Source: Paramacrobiotus metropolitanus (taxonomy: Eukaryota > Tardigrada > Eutardigrada > Parachela > Macrobiotidae). Taken from it: DNA of 64,000 bases. A model generated the notes under the pieces. The model was given only the letters and a program-made list of their open reading frames with translations, had not been told where the DNA came from and did no database searches. The stretch spans positions 16,059 to 80,058 of the forward strand of contig NW_026570490.1 of assembly GCF_019649055.1 (NCBI RefSeq), in the 5' to 3' direction. Both the position numbers and the translations under genes were made by a program. The stretch's first letter is position 1, and every line of letters begins with the position of its first letter. Below are positions 51,872-64,000 of this stretch, piece after piece.

Positions 51872-53158
51872 TCAACTTTTAGGACTCTCCGATGCGGAGT
51901 CGGTTAAGTATTTGTCCAGCTTCGCTTTAAGCATTCTGGCATAGAATCTTCTATATTCACGGGGTAAATTTTCCAACTGTTTTAGCGCTCGATCCAGACC
52001 CTGAGATGCACGGAAGTATGGCAGTAATTCTTTGTTCCCATACCTAAAAATGCGACCACTGTCAATACGCAGATTACCAACTGCAGAATGCTATACATAA
52101 AAACAAAGGTGCATATTTCTTAAAATTACTAATATATTTTAGTGTGAATTTGTCAATCGGCATTTGCCTTTAAAAATAATTTAGAAATCACGAGATTATT
52201 AAACTGTTGCCAGCATAGATAGTAAATTCTCGATAATAAGTAATAATTGTCATGTCACAAATATAAGGTAACGGTGAAATCAACGCAAATACTGCATGCC
52301 ATTAAAAGCAGAAAAATTGTAAAAAGGAATTTGGGAATTGTCTTACGTGTCTTTGCTATCGTACAGTTCTTTTGGCAGATTATGCCAAAAGACGTTAACA
52401 GCGATGCTGAACTCCTCCGCGACCATGTAGTGCATCCAGAAGGCAGGAATGAACAGCATATCGCCTTCTTCCAGGGTGCATACCCACTTGGTCGCATTTC
52501 GAAACTTGGGAAATCTGTCCAAATCCACGTTCTCCGCGTCGAAGATGAGTGATTTGTCGCCCTGCATGTACAGATGATCAAAATCCTCAGGATCAAAAAG
52601 AACTGCGCGTTTTCGTCCGCGGATCTGTATGAGCACATTGTCGAGCACATCATAATGCAACCACAATCCCAAATTGGCCGAACCGCATCGCAACACACAG
52701 GAAAACACGGTTTCATGCTCCAGAAAATCCGGGAGCACAAAGTCCTGTGCTAATTTAGGAAAATCGCGACGGAAATCACTGGGCACGTTCCTGGCATCGT
52801 CCGCCAGTGCGCGGTAGTAGTAGAATTTATTTTGTGCGTCGCCTTCGCTGGATGTGAGAGCAGCGTCGATAAAAGCTCCAAACGGCATCACGCGGTAAAC
52901 AAAATTTTTGTCCAGGAATCGCAGACGATTACTCGATGATTCGTGCACACTCACAGGTTTATCACGTCCAACTTGTTGCGCCAAATACGCTGCAGTCCAC
53001 TTTTCCGCGCATGCGCCAATGGGAATATCACGGAGAACGGCTGGTTGCCGCTGCGCCTGGATATCGAAGAATTCAGTTTTCGTAGGAGCATCATAAACGG
53101 GAATGAGAGTAGGAACGGATGAAGTTGTAAGTAACTCTTCCTTACAGCTAAGAGTCAT
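51872..53158 (-). CDS. TYW5: tRNA wybutosine-synthesizing protein 5 (JmjC hydroxylase)
   Basis: Two exons, 52347-53158 and 51872-52043, give 327 aa; human TYW5 is 315. The enzyme is an Fe(II) and 2-oxoglutarate dependent oxygenase that hydroxylates wybutosine at position 37 of tRNA-Phe. The JmjC fold shows LGLWLHYDVLDNVLIQIRG with the metal ligands His168 and Asp170. A third ligand is at His243 in PAFWMHYMVAEEFSIAVNVF. The second exon encodes the family-typical tail, beginning TYGNKELLPYFRASQ and continuing ALKQLENLPREYRRFYAR. This tail decides the acceptor after cgcatttttag, since two upstream AGs give the wrong frame. The start is the first ATG of the long frame. Confidence 0.95.
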
Positions 53159-54134
53159 TCTGTTCAAAATCTCTAATAATGGAGAAGTCGGTTTCCAATA
53201 ATTAAAACAGCGGGTGTGTTAAATATTAATTGATTATAAATTAGCCATTTAGCTCTAATCTAGTAATCTAGTTCGGATATAAAATTATCATTTGTCCAAA
53301 GTTTATAACCACAGAAAGAGGACATTTTTTAATCAAACTTGAAACTTGTATATCTTTGAAACATGAAAGTGAACCATTAATTTTCTGAGCTGGTCGTGAA
53401 TACTAGAGTAGTACTAGTACTGTACCATGACTGTACTGCAAGTCTGCAACGGTGTCGTTTTCTGACGTCACAGCGGGCTTCCGGTGTATATCTATATCTG
53501 GTACCTGCATAACGTAGAGTAATGCTTATCCACAGTGCCTGCACTCGTGTCCGGCTTATCTAACAAAAACTGACTAGGTTTGCCGAAGTCTATCTGTAAA
53601 TACATACGATCGCACACTAGTGTAACGAGTCCATATTCCCGAAAAGTCCCATGACGCATTTCGTAAAGTTGAAGCATTACATAATGGCAACTTTATCTTA
53701 CACAAGAAAGTTTGTCGATTCCATGAACCAACACATAACTGCCACATAATTATACTCTAGTAAAATAAGCTGAAATCATAAATTCACCGTCCAAATCGTC
53801 AACAAATAAAAGAATATTAAACAAAGAGACGGTAACTGTGAACTGTGTAGCAGCTCACGGATAAAATATAACAACCGGTTGTTAAAATCTTCGGGAAACA
53901 CCACAAGACTTATGTACAACTAAAATTGTAAAAACAGTTCCCAGTAAAACGATAGATGGATCAGCGCATCACCAGCCACGGCACATCTGGACGTACAGAA
54001 TCAAATATTATATGGTAATCTTAGACGAGTAATAAAAACAAATTAAAACTATCACTACCAAATTTATAAAATTCTTTTGGCGACGCGGCTCTTTTGAACT
54101 TAGTGAGCTCCATGCGACAACCTTTTCACCTGCA
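53159..54134. other. intergenic region between TYW5 and KLF
   Basis: AT-rich sequence with no supportable exon. It should contain the TYW5 promoter at its left end and the KLF 3' UTR at its right end. A palindromic agtagtactagtactgt stretch near 53407 is the only structure noted. Confidence 0.5.
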
Positions 54135-55870
<1,736 letters not shown>

Positions 55871-57498
55871 AATAACTCTACGGTTGCAAAAACTTCTGCT
55901 CCCAGAATTATCCCAAACTCGTGGCGTGCAACAAAGCGCAGTGTGTACAAACAGTGTTGCACGTTGTCGTTAGATGAGAAATGGGTGGAACCAAGTTGCT
56001 TCGCATGTAAACCTTCTGTTAGTTGGTAATCTAGCGATTCTCGCCAGCGTTGATAATAAAATTAAACCTACCGTATTACATATTCCAGCTAGTTTTGCAG
56101 TTATCTCACAAAACAGAACATTCTTCTCATTATTTTATGGATTAAGTTTCAACTTACGGAGTTATTAAGCCATAATTTTTGTACGTGTAAATGATGTAAT
56201 GTGAATAGGCAGGCCATGTTAAATCACGCATGTCTGGAAGATTCTGAAGCATGCTACAGTAGTGGAGGATATGGGACATGGGTACGCGGTATTAAAGCTC
56301 ACCTCCGAACGTCATTGCGTAACTCATGGCTAGTAAGTACTTACTGTATCATAACATTTATTTCGAGTACCGTATCAGCCGGCAAGGGTCACAAAGATCT
56401 AATTTTTATGAAGATCGTAGAAGTATTACTACTCTTAGATTCTTTGAATATTACTTACAATGGGTACATTTAATCATGTTGTAAATAAAATTCTTATAAA
56501 CAGTGCTTGTTAAGCGGTAATTAAGTGCTAATTTATTATAAATGTTGCGCTTAATTATTTTCTGCCAGTTGCATTTGCAGAAAAAATTAATACGTTTTGA
56601 TACGTATATTTATATAGATATAATAAAATAATTTAATATAAATGCTTACTTAATTTTGTCTTTTGTAATCTAACCGTAAAATCTGTTTGAATCTTTTGGT
56701 GGACCTTGGTCAACCGGTAATATCGATGTACATTGTGCACCAACACCTACATATATAGATATATCTAATATCTATATAGATATACCCGAAAAGTAAAAAC
56801 TAATGCAAAATTTTAAGTATTTGCTTACAACTGTTAATGCACAAATACACTTAGAGCAGTAGGTGTGTGCCACTGTGTGGTCAATTTACGTGATAAACAT
56901 TTTTGCAGACAGTTCGAAAATCCCGCATTGTACTCGTACTGTCGTATTGTACATACATTTCTATTTGTCAAAATATTTTTTGTTGAGCATGTACTCTACC
57001 AAGCGGAGCATAGAATGAAGAGAGAAACACAAAAAACTAGTTTCGTCTGAATTGCGCAAAATCCCCTTGATAAATCTTTGTTTGTTACGCTTTATAGTTA
57101 TGCATCATGACGTTTGCTTCGAGTGTTTTGCGAATGTGCCGCTTTAAACGATTCGGAAAGCGCTTCCGGACATGACCAACCGTAAAGATCGTTCGATTGA
57201 GCAAGTGATAATCAAATTTTAAAAATATGCAATGGCATACAGACTCTGTACAATACATCCTCCATCAGGTGATACACCTCGAATTATTGTTTTATTCCAG
57301 TTTCTCCGAGTGAAGACCAGTTCTTCAGTTAAAAATCAATTCACAAATTTTTATTATTTTGTATATTACTGTTAATGTAACTCCACAATAAATGCATAAA
57401 CAAACACAATACTACTGCGTATTGCGTACATGCCTGGACATGTCATAGACTCGTATCAACTATGTCAAGATTTTTTTATCTGACGGCTGAGATTGCAG
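55871..57498. other. intergenic region between KLF and MMACHC
   Basis: AT-rich and without a supportable gene. It includes a long AT palindrome at about 56752-56785, with tatatagatat arms around a short loop. The minus-strand AATAAA near 57350 probably ends the MMACHC transcript. Confidence 0.5.
57350..57355 (-). terminator. polyadenylation signal, MMACHC
   Basis: AATAAA on the minus strand, about 145 bases past the MMACHC stop codon. A second copy lies at 57291-57296. Assigned by consensus and distance only. Confidence 0.45.
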
Positions 57499-58948
57499 TT
57501 ACTTTTGAGTTTCCAAATGCTTGTACTTTTCTTTTAAAAGTGGTAGCAGTTCTTTACGTTTGCCAGGGGAAGTGTTAAAGTACAACTGCTGATCTTCGGA
57601 ATACTTTTCCACCACCGGAATCACATCCCGGAAGCGACTATCCCGCCAGTGAAAATTAAACAATTCAATGGCAGTTTGTGCGTCTGTATCTGATCGTATC
57701 ACGTTAACAGGTGGACGACGGGGCAAATCTCTGCATAAAGTTGTTTTCAAAATAATGCAGCCGCGAATTGCGAACCAGCCTCCGAATTTTGGATGCATGC
57801 ATACTCCCATCAACTTCTGTAATGCAATAATAAAAAAACATCACCTTTTCAACATTCGCAACTGCACACGCCTTGCTGTCAAAAATCGGGCGCGGCGCAT
57901 GCGCCAGAACAATAACCGCCAAGAGCAAACTATCACTAACTTAAAAATTGCAAACAAGAAGCCCACAAAATATCGCCACCACTGTGGTCTTTTAATGATT
58001 GTTGCAGTTATTACCTTTTGATTTTTCGATGCGCTGGGATAATGTTTGGGTTGGTACAAATATGCAGCACCGGCCACATGTGCAGCAGTCTGGGCAAGAA
58101 TTTTTGGCCGTCGATTTGGATGGAGTTCAAAATCATGAATGATGTCCATATCCAAATGATCAAGTCCCTGCAAAAATTTATTTCAATCCTTTTCCTTAAA
58201 AACAAAATCAAATTGTCACACAAAACTGAGTGCCTGAGGCTACACTGTAATTATTTCCATTTAGCTCATTTTAGAGTAAGCCCAGACACAGCAAAAAAAA
58301 CCAATGCCGAACATAATTATTTGGATTCCCGCAAGCCAATAGCGCAAATACAATGGCATAACATGATAATACATCATATGACAATTACTACAAAATGGGT
58401 CATAATCGTTCACCTTCCGAAGTCGGCTAAAGCACTTCATAACACACAGATCAATGGGATCCCGTAGATCTTCCAGATCGTTGTTTAAGATGAAGGGAAT
58501 GAATGTGCGCTCGAACATGGAAGGCGTGCTGATAACCAGAACCGCAACCGTATCTTTGTCATACTGCAAACAAAACGGGTGCTCCACAACATTATTATAC
58601 CATCCTAAAATAAGAAGTCAAAATAAAATCTTTGCAACTGGTACAGTCGTCGACGAATACGAGAATCAAAATAATTATTAATCATGTCAATGTAGTTAAG
58701 ATAAAAATAACAAAAATTAATTTGTCCTAGAGACCTAGACTCATATCCATACCTACTAGGTACGGATAGATTTCAAATCCTTGCGGCGCTAAAATACGAC
58801 TGATCTGGATGAGAATGCTGCGGGTTCCTGAACTGATAACGGACGGAGATTCTGGTTCGGATATGGGAGATGCTGATAACGGGAGGATCGACTGCCCGGC
58901 TGGTCTAATCGAAGGTGCCAAGACCAGCTGATCGTGCGTCAGTGTCAT
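57499..58948 (-). CDS. MMACHC: cobalamin trafficking protein CblC
   Basis: Four exons: 58753-58948, 58414-58604, 58015-58167, 57499-57816. They give 285 aa; human MMACHC is 282. The protein binds imported cobalamin, removes its upper ligand (decyanation or glutathione-dependent dealkylation) and passes it to methionine synthase and methylmalonyl-CoA mutase. Diagnostic segments match the human protein closely: [50 protein letters not shown] followed by [18 protein letters not shown] and [13 protein letters not shown]. The N terminus before residue 45 is longer and Ser/Pro-rich. The frame is intact. The start codon is 690 bases from that of AKAP17A on the opposite strand. Confidence 0.96.
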
Positions 58949-59638
58949 GTAGCCCCGTTGATTTCAACTTCAACATTTCGGCGCCGCACAAATGAAACAT
59001 TCTGTCTCTGGTTTCCCCCGATTCCAGTAAATACAGTTTTGAATCTCTTACCATGCATCCATAAAGAGATCCTTGATCTTTGATAGACTTCGTGGATATG
59101 GTACTATGTAGATAGTAAACCGTAACACGCTGATGAAAAATTAGAAAGTCGTAAAACAATAAACGCCGTTTAAATACTAAGGACTAAGTTACATACGTAC
59201 TCGTAACTCGCTAATTACGTATATAAGTCGTACTTAAAAGAGTAGTAAAGGCCAAGCCTTGCCCATATACGCTTGTTGTCTGACCAAAAATCAAAACATT
59301 AAACAAAACGGAAAAAAAGGAAAAATCAAGCAAACTGCTGGTAAGAATTTATGGTGTTGTCTGTTTGTACTGTACTTTTTACTATTTTTTAAAATTTCCG
59401 AAGGAAGTGGAACGGGTTTAAATTCCGGAATTGATACATCTTGGCATTGGACTTCCCCAGAAATCAGGAGCTGTCTGTTTCATGATGCTGGTTCTGTTGA
59501 GTGTGGGCACTGGGTACAAGAGAGGACATCAGTCGCTGTGTGGCTTCTTGCATTTTAAATAAGCTTTGTTCGAATGCAGTTCCTGAAGAGTCGCAGGCCT
59601 GGATTTCAATAGCTAAGTCTGCAAGTTCCAGCGCTGCT
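58949..59638. promoter_or_regulatory. divergent intergenic region, MMACHC and AKAP17A
   Basis: The two start codons face away from each other across about 690 bases, so the interval must hold both 5' UTRs and promoters. No clear TATA box is seen. A minus-strand frame at 58905-59159 overlaps the MMACHC start region but has no recognisable content. The end of the interval is the non-coding part of AKAP17A exon 1. Confidence 0.5.
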
Positions 59639-62347
59639 ATGGTATGCTTCGATTGCTCGTTTTATGCACTCTGCGGCATACATTTATTTGGTTTTGTAAC
59701 TTGTGTTTGTTTTAGGCAGGAGCTGTGGCACTTCAGCCATGCTCCGACCTGTCCGATGTGTCGCAGTTGGCTCAACCGTCGCTGTTTCTGAAACCCATAG
59801 CACGGGTATGCATTGCCGTACAGCTTCCCAAAACCTTGGCCGCAACGTCAGCAACCTCAGCGGTGGGCAAAAGCATCTCGAATTGGGAAGTTATGGAGAA
59901 AATAAAAACTCTTGCCAAGCCTATGGTTTTCAGTATGATGAAAGTGACAACGAGTAACCTTGAGGTTTGTGTTTTGCACAGTTTCTGAGAGTGGTCACTG
60001 TGACACGCTGGTATTTTGTAACCATTTTAAAGGTAACTATTTTAATGTTTGGGCAAACGCGAGTACTCAGTTAAGCAAACAATTGAGCGTTTAGTTAATC
60101 GCAGTTAAGCCTTTACTTTTGCAGTTCTGAATACAGTTAATATGCATTTTCGTGCCTCTTCAGTTTGCGCTTGCAGTTTTGTTTTGCATATCGTTAAGTT
60201 TCTGGCAGGTTATTCGATATGAAGGCGAACTGGACAACAAAGAACTGGTTCTGAAAGTGATGCACCAGTTGGAGGATCAGACCATAAAACTGAGCGGATT
60301 TTCGGAGACATTACGAATTCATTGCTCAGAAGCTAAGTTAAATTTTCCTCAGCGGCATGACTGGACTGCATTTTTCGTGATGCACAGAATCTCAACGAAC
60401 TGAAGCCGGGACAGCGGCCCGATACTGTTGTCCTGCGCAATGTGCCCTGCAAATGGTTCAGCAAACCGAAACCCGATAATCCTTCCGTGCCTAAGGCGCC
60501 CCTGCACAGACGCTGCCGCGGAGGTGACCGATCCAGCTGAGAACAGCTTTGTTCCGGTGGATAAAAAGGGTGGACGTTAACAATAAGCCATCCATGGACC
60601 GACTGAAGAAGTATTCGGACTATTTGTAAGATTCGCGCCGCCGATGTGCCACTGCTGGATCCATCGCGCAATCAATCTCTCCTGCCAGTAATACGCTCAA
60701 AGGTTTCGGACATGAGTTCGTTTTGATGCCTTTATCCAGTATGCTGAATACAATGCTTTTGTTAAATGCCTCACTGCGTTATACGGGATGAAGCTGTTAT
60801 GGAAAGAGCAGGAGAAGGCATTTACTGCCAATATCAAGGTTATTTGACGCTTGTGTTGTTTTGATGGGCCACCGCCGCATAACTTGATACAGCGAGCAGT
60901 GCAGTTGGATCCTTTTGATCTCATTGCGCGTGGATTATCAGCAGGAGAAAGATAAGTTTTAGTTGAAGAAGGTGGCAGGAAATTACTGTATTTTGTCATG
61001 TGCATTTATTTTTCTGCTGTTACTGCAATTTCGTGGATGTAAAATGTAGACAATGGTTTTTCAATTTGTAGGCGTTACGCTTTTTTGAGTTTTGAGACTT
61101 ACCTTTAAAATTAATTTAGTTTATCTGGAATTTTTCAGAGCTAGTAGTCTTGGTTTTGATACCAATAATGCGCAGCTATGTGGCTAAATTTGTGGCGGTA
61201 GTTCGTAGTGATTACCGTTTTGTAACATCCTTGTATTTTGACGCAGTCTGATTTTAGGTGGAATTTGACAAAACTCAACATATGAGCGAAAAAATATTCA
61301 AAAGCGGCAGGATCGTCTGGAATATTTGCGATGATCGAAAGCTCAAAGAGCCAAAAAAAGAAGCGGAAGAAGCTGAGAAGAAACGCATATTAGAGGCGTG
61401 AGTTTTCGTTTGCATAATAGTGGGGATCATTAGTTTGTTAAACTGTTGATATTATTTTTAAACGGTTGCCGGTATGCTATCTAACAATTTCTGCTAAGTA
61501 CAGATGATATTTTAGCTTTACACTTAGAGAACAATTTATCACAGAGATTTTCAGCATTCCGTTGTTTTGTCATCAGAGAGAGAGATGAGGAATTGGCCGA
61601 AGAAGAGAAGCGCCGCCGAGAAGAACGGCGCCGGCAACGACGACTAATGGAGCAGAGAAAAGCCGCAGAAAGAAGAGACAAGAAGAAGAACGAAAGCGGC
61701 AACACGAAGTAGCTGTCGAGGAGAGAAAGTTGTTGATAGCTCAGCGCGAACTGGAAAGCGTTAGACTGTTATCCATACTTCTGGAACGGCTGAAGGTATA
61801 TAGTCGCGTCGCTGCATACAACGTGGTTTGGATTGTGGCAAGCGTCAACATGTTTTCAGGAGAAACGAGAGGAAGAATTAGCAGAATTAGAGCGTATTCA
61901 TCGTGAACAGGAGGAAAGAAGGCTAAGAGAGGAAGCGACAGCAGGAATAAGAAGTCGAATTCTCAAAAATGCTGTCTCAAAAGAAGATGAACTGCGGAAA
62001 GCGTTGCTCAAAACTACACGAAAAGTAGAGAAAAGAGAAAGAAAAAAAAGAAGAAAAGTTGAAGAAACTGGAACGCAGAGAACGGAAACGGATGAAATTA
62101 ATTGCAAAGGGTCCGCCAGATGTGGATAAAAACTGGAGCAAGTTTCTGAATGGTTGGGAAGAATTTTCCTTCGCCTGCTGTCCAATCCGCTGCGGTTTCG
62201 GAAAACCGTGCCAGTAGCTCGAAAATCCAGCCGGTCGATTGTACAACAAATGGCGCACCGAGGCCAGCGAAAAAAGTCAAAGGTGCACGAAAATCTAATG
62301 GCAGGATTTTTCCAGAAACGGAAGACTCGCAGCAAAGATTAGCCTGA
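59639..62347 (+). CDS. AKAP17A: A-kinase anchor protein 17A orthologue, frame-broken
   Basis: Likely exons: 59639-59641 (ATG only), 59716-59964, 60209-60838, 61258-61397, 61577-61795, 61860-62347. Human AKAP17A (XE7) is a nuclear spliceosome-associated PKA anchor. Matches are SLFLKPIARVCIAVQLPK, GKSISNWEVMEKIK, VIRYEGELDNKELV, TIKLSGFSETLRI, NFPQRHDW, RPDTVVLRNVPCKWF, IRAADVPLLDP, YGMKLLWK and VEERKLLIAQRELESVRLL, in the human order, followed by Glu/Arg-rich helices. The similarity changes reading frame at least eight times: near 60372, 60520, 60620, 60720, 61295, 61340, 61675, 62045 and 62165. Several breaks are in T or A runs. Splice sites are intact, so this is not a retrocopy. Either the consensus is poor here or the gene is a young pseudogene. 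Confidence 0.86.
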
Positions 62348-63396
62348 GTCGCAGTAATGAAGACTCTAGGTTAAGCAGTTTCCTTGTTGTTGTGCCTGTG
62401 CATGCTGGTCAGCGTAATCATGTTGCAATGGAAGACGATGAGGCAGCATTTCAGGCGCCTGTAAATGTTTTATACTGCTGATTGTTAAATGTAGAAGTCC
62501 ACACTCTGTGAGCTGAGCGATCTTGTGCCTCGAGAGCGAATTTTTATACTGATCAAAAATAAAATTTACGATTAATGCATTACGGCCCAGCTGCTATTCT
62601 GCTACCCAAGCGTGACGTAATCCTTAAGAAAACGCTTAAGTCGCTCGAACCAGCGGGACTTCTTCGATTACTTCCGTTTCAGACATTATAAAAATTGCAC
62701 TTCCGATTTTTGACACAAAAATATAATGGCAAGCTTGTAAGGTCATTTATAAATAAACAAATGCAACTGCATCAAATTTTTCCCCAATACCGTACATATC
62801 AAAAAGAGAGATCGCTGAGGAAATTTTACGTCATTTTTGGGGCAAGCTTTATAACAGAAGTTTGACTGCGGCATTAACAGAAATCTCTTATCACTACCCA
62901 AGTATAAAATCTATTACACAGCAACTCGCACAAACACAACAATATTAACCTTCCACAACGAATCCTTGTGGTATTTCCTGTTAATCTACTCCATGGTATA
63001 ATGTTCACCGCTTCCTAGCATTGTTTCGCCTTCACCCAGCGCTCCTTCCTCCACCCAACATGGCATGACTAGCTTGCGCCTCCAAAATGGCATCTTGTAC
63101 GACTACTCCTTCCGGACCCGCCTTTTGCGCCATCTTCCGTTTCTGACGCGCAGTATTATGAAACCTGCATGCAAACACCCGTCCTCATACAAAGAGCATA
63201 AAGTCACAAGTTTCACCACAAAACGATGCTTCCAATTTACCAATGGATAACTTGAGTCGGAGAAAGATTCAGCAGCTGTCCCAGTCGTTTGGCTCGTTTA
63301 TCACCGCATGTTGTTTTTTGAAAAGCTTTCTCTTTAAACCAGATCAGCTGTTTTAAGAAAACAAAATAATCTGCTATCGTTCTAATATAATTTAAC
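62348..63396. other. convergent 3' intergenic region
   Basis: Between the 3' ends of AKAP17A and the right-edge gene. It contains the AKAP17A polyadenylation candidate and no supported exon. A 61-codon plus frame at 63065-63250 has no recognisable content. Confidence 0.5.
62558..62563 (+). terminator. polyadenylation signal, AKAP17A
   Basis: AATAAA on the plus strand, 211 bases past the AKAP17A stop codon. Assigned by consensus and position. Confidence 0.45.
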
Positions 63397-64000
63397 CTAG
63401 ACCTGGACCTGGAAAGCTGTCTTCTTCATCGGACTTTTCCTGTTCACATCAAATTTTACAGTCGGCGGTATCTTTGCCTTGGGAAGAAAATTAGGAATAT
63501 CGCTTCCGGTACTTCCTGGTGGAAGAGGTCGGTTGCGGTTCACCGATCGCCGAAAATTAATCGCCGTAACCCACAGAATATCACTGGACATTTGTGGCAC
63601 GGGGTTACTGGCTGCGGAATTCCTAATAAGGAATGACCTTAACTACTAACTACTCTGAAAATGTTTACTTCAAGTATGTCATTTTATCATCGTGAATTTC
63701 ATCCTCTCCGCAACGTGAACTATATATTTCACAAAAAACCACCTTCGACTCGCAGTCGCACGAAGTTCGTTGGCCTCTTCCTTGGTCAGTCCGCCATGGA
63801 TGAACGCCTTCCGTGTCTCTTTGACGGCGCGCTCGTGGACATTCAACTTCGGCTTCTGTTTCCACACGCCTCCTTTACGCCCGCATCGTCTTTGTTAATA
63901 TCCTCCGGGGCGCCTTCTGAATTCATCGCCTTCAGGATGTCAAATCATCATCATACCCGCTCGTCAAAGATGTTCCTCTGGGACTGAGCAGCTTAATAAA
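63397..64000 (-). CDS. C-terminal part of an unrecognised charged protein, partial
   Basis: The gene continues beyond the right edge. The last exon is 63397-63622 (acceptor ccttattag) and encodes a tail ending KKTAFQVQV then stop. It includes SGSDIPNFLPKAKIPP-type sequence (read TGSDIPNFLPKAKIPPTVKF). An exon from 63743 to about 63975 encodes KPKLNVHERAVKETRKAF and GGLTKEEANELRATASR, a charged helical segment. Reading further upstream needs two one-base shifts, near 63885 and 63945. These connect GYDDD, FDILKAMNSEGAPED and the WKQKPK block. The LTKEE helix loosely recalls C-terminal SRI-like segments of splicing-linked proteins, but I do not recognise the family. Confidence 0.45.

Overview
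The window is nuclear DNA from a small-genome invertebrate. Coding exons have clean GT-AG introns, mostly 50 to 600 bp with a few of 1 to 3.5 kb. Intergenic DNA is AT-rich, and gene spacing is about 5 kb. The gene set is that of a protostome, probably an ecdysozoan: an ELKS/Bruchpilot active-zone scaffold, a receptor of the AKH/corazonin/GnRH class, a dibasic-cleaved amidated neuropeptide precursor, and PPAT, TYW5, MMACHC, AKAP17A and KLF orthologues. A tardigrade-like genome would fit the density and intron sizes, but that is a guess. I see no prokaryotic, viral or mobile-element genes.

Left part (1-27.8 kb): a minus-strand neuropeptide precursor (492-1353) encodes three peptides ending in WYL-amide. 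About 7 kb of gene-poor sequence follows, with a perfect 58-bp tandem duplication and a CA microsatellite. A 13-exon plus-strand ELKS/Bruchpilot gene occupies 9019-24758 (1,666 codons) and has a TATA box at 8835. Downstream is a 3-kb gap with a perfect 16-bp-stem hairpin and one unassigned coding-looking exon.

Middle (27.8-43 kb): a six-exon minus-strand peptide GPCR (27844-33555), then a gap, then the complete eight-exon PPAT gene for the first committed step of purine synthesis (37772-42977).

Right part (44.8-64 kb): a run of minus-strand genes comes first. These are an unrecognised 832-aa basic nuclear-type protein, a tentative small cysteine-rich secreted protein, a cytosolic sulfotransferase, the JmjC enzyme TYW5, a Kruppel-like factor and the B12 chaperone MMACHC. 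MMACHC faces a plus-strand AKAP17A gene across about 690 bp. AKAP17A and the partial gene at the right edge are both broken by many one-base indels, while every gene to the left reads cleanly. This points to a local consensus-quality problem, or less likely to pseudogenes.

The genes are mostly unrelated housekeeping and neuronal functions, not a cluster acting together. The most notable item for novelty is the WYL-amide precursor; next are the indel cluster, the cysteine-rich gene and the orphan nuclear protein. All splice models were made by eye from splice consensus, reading phase and remembered family sequences, not from any search.
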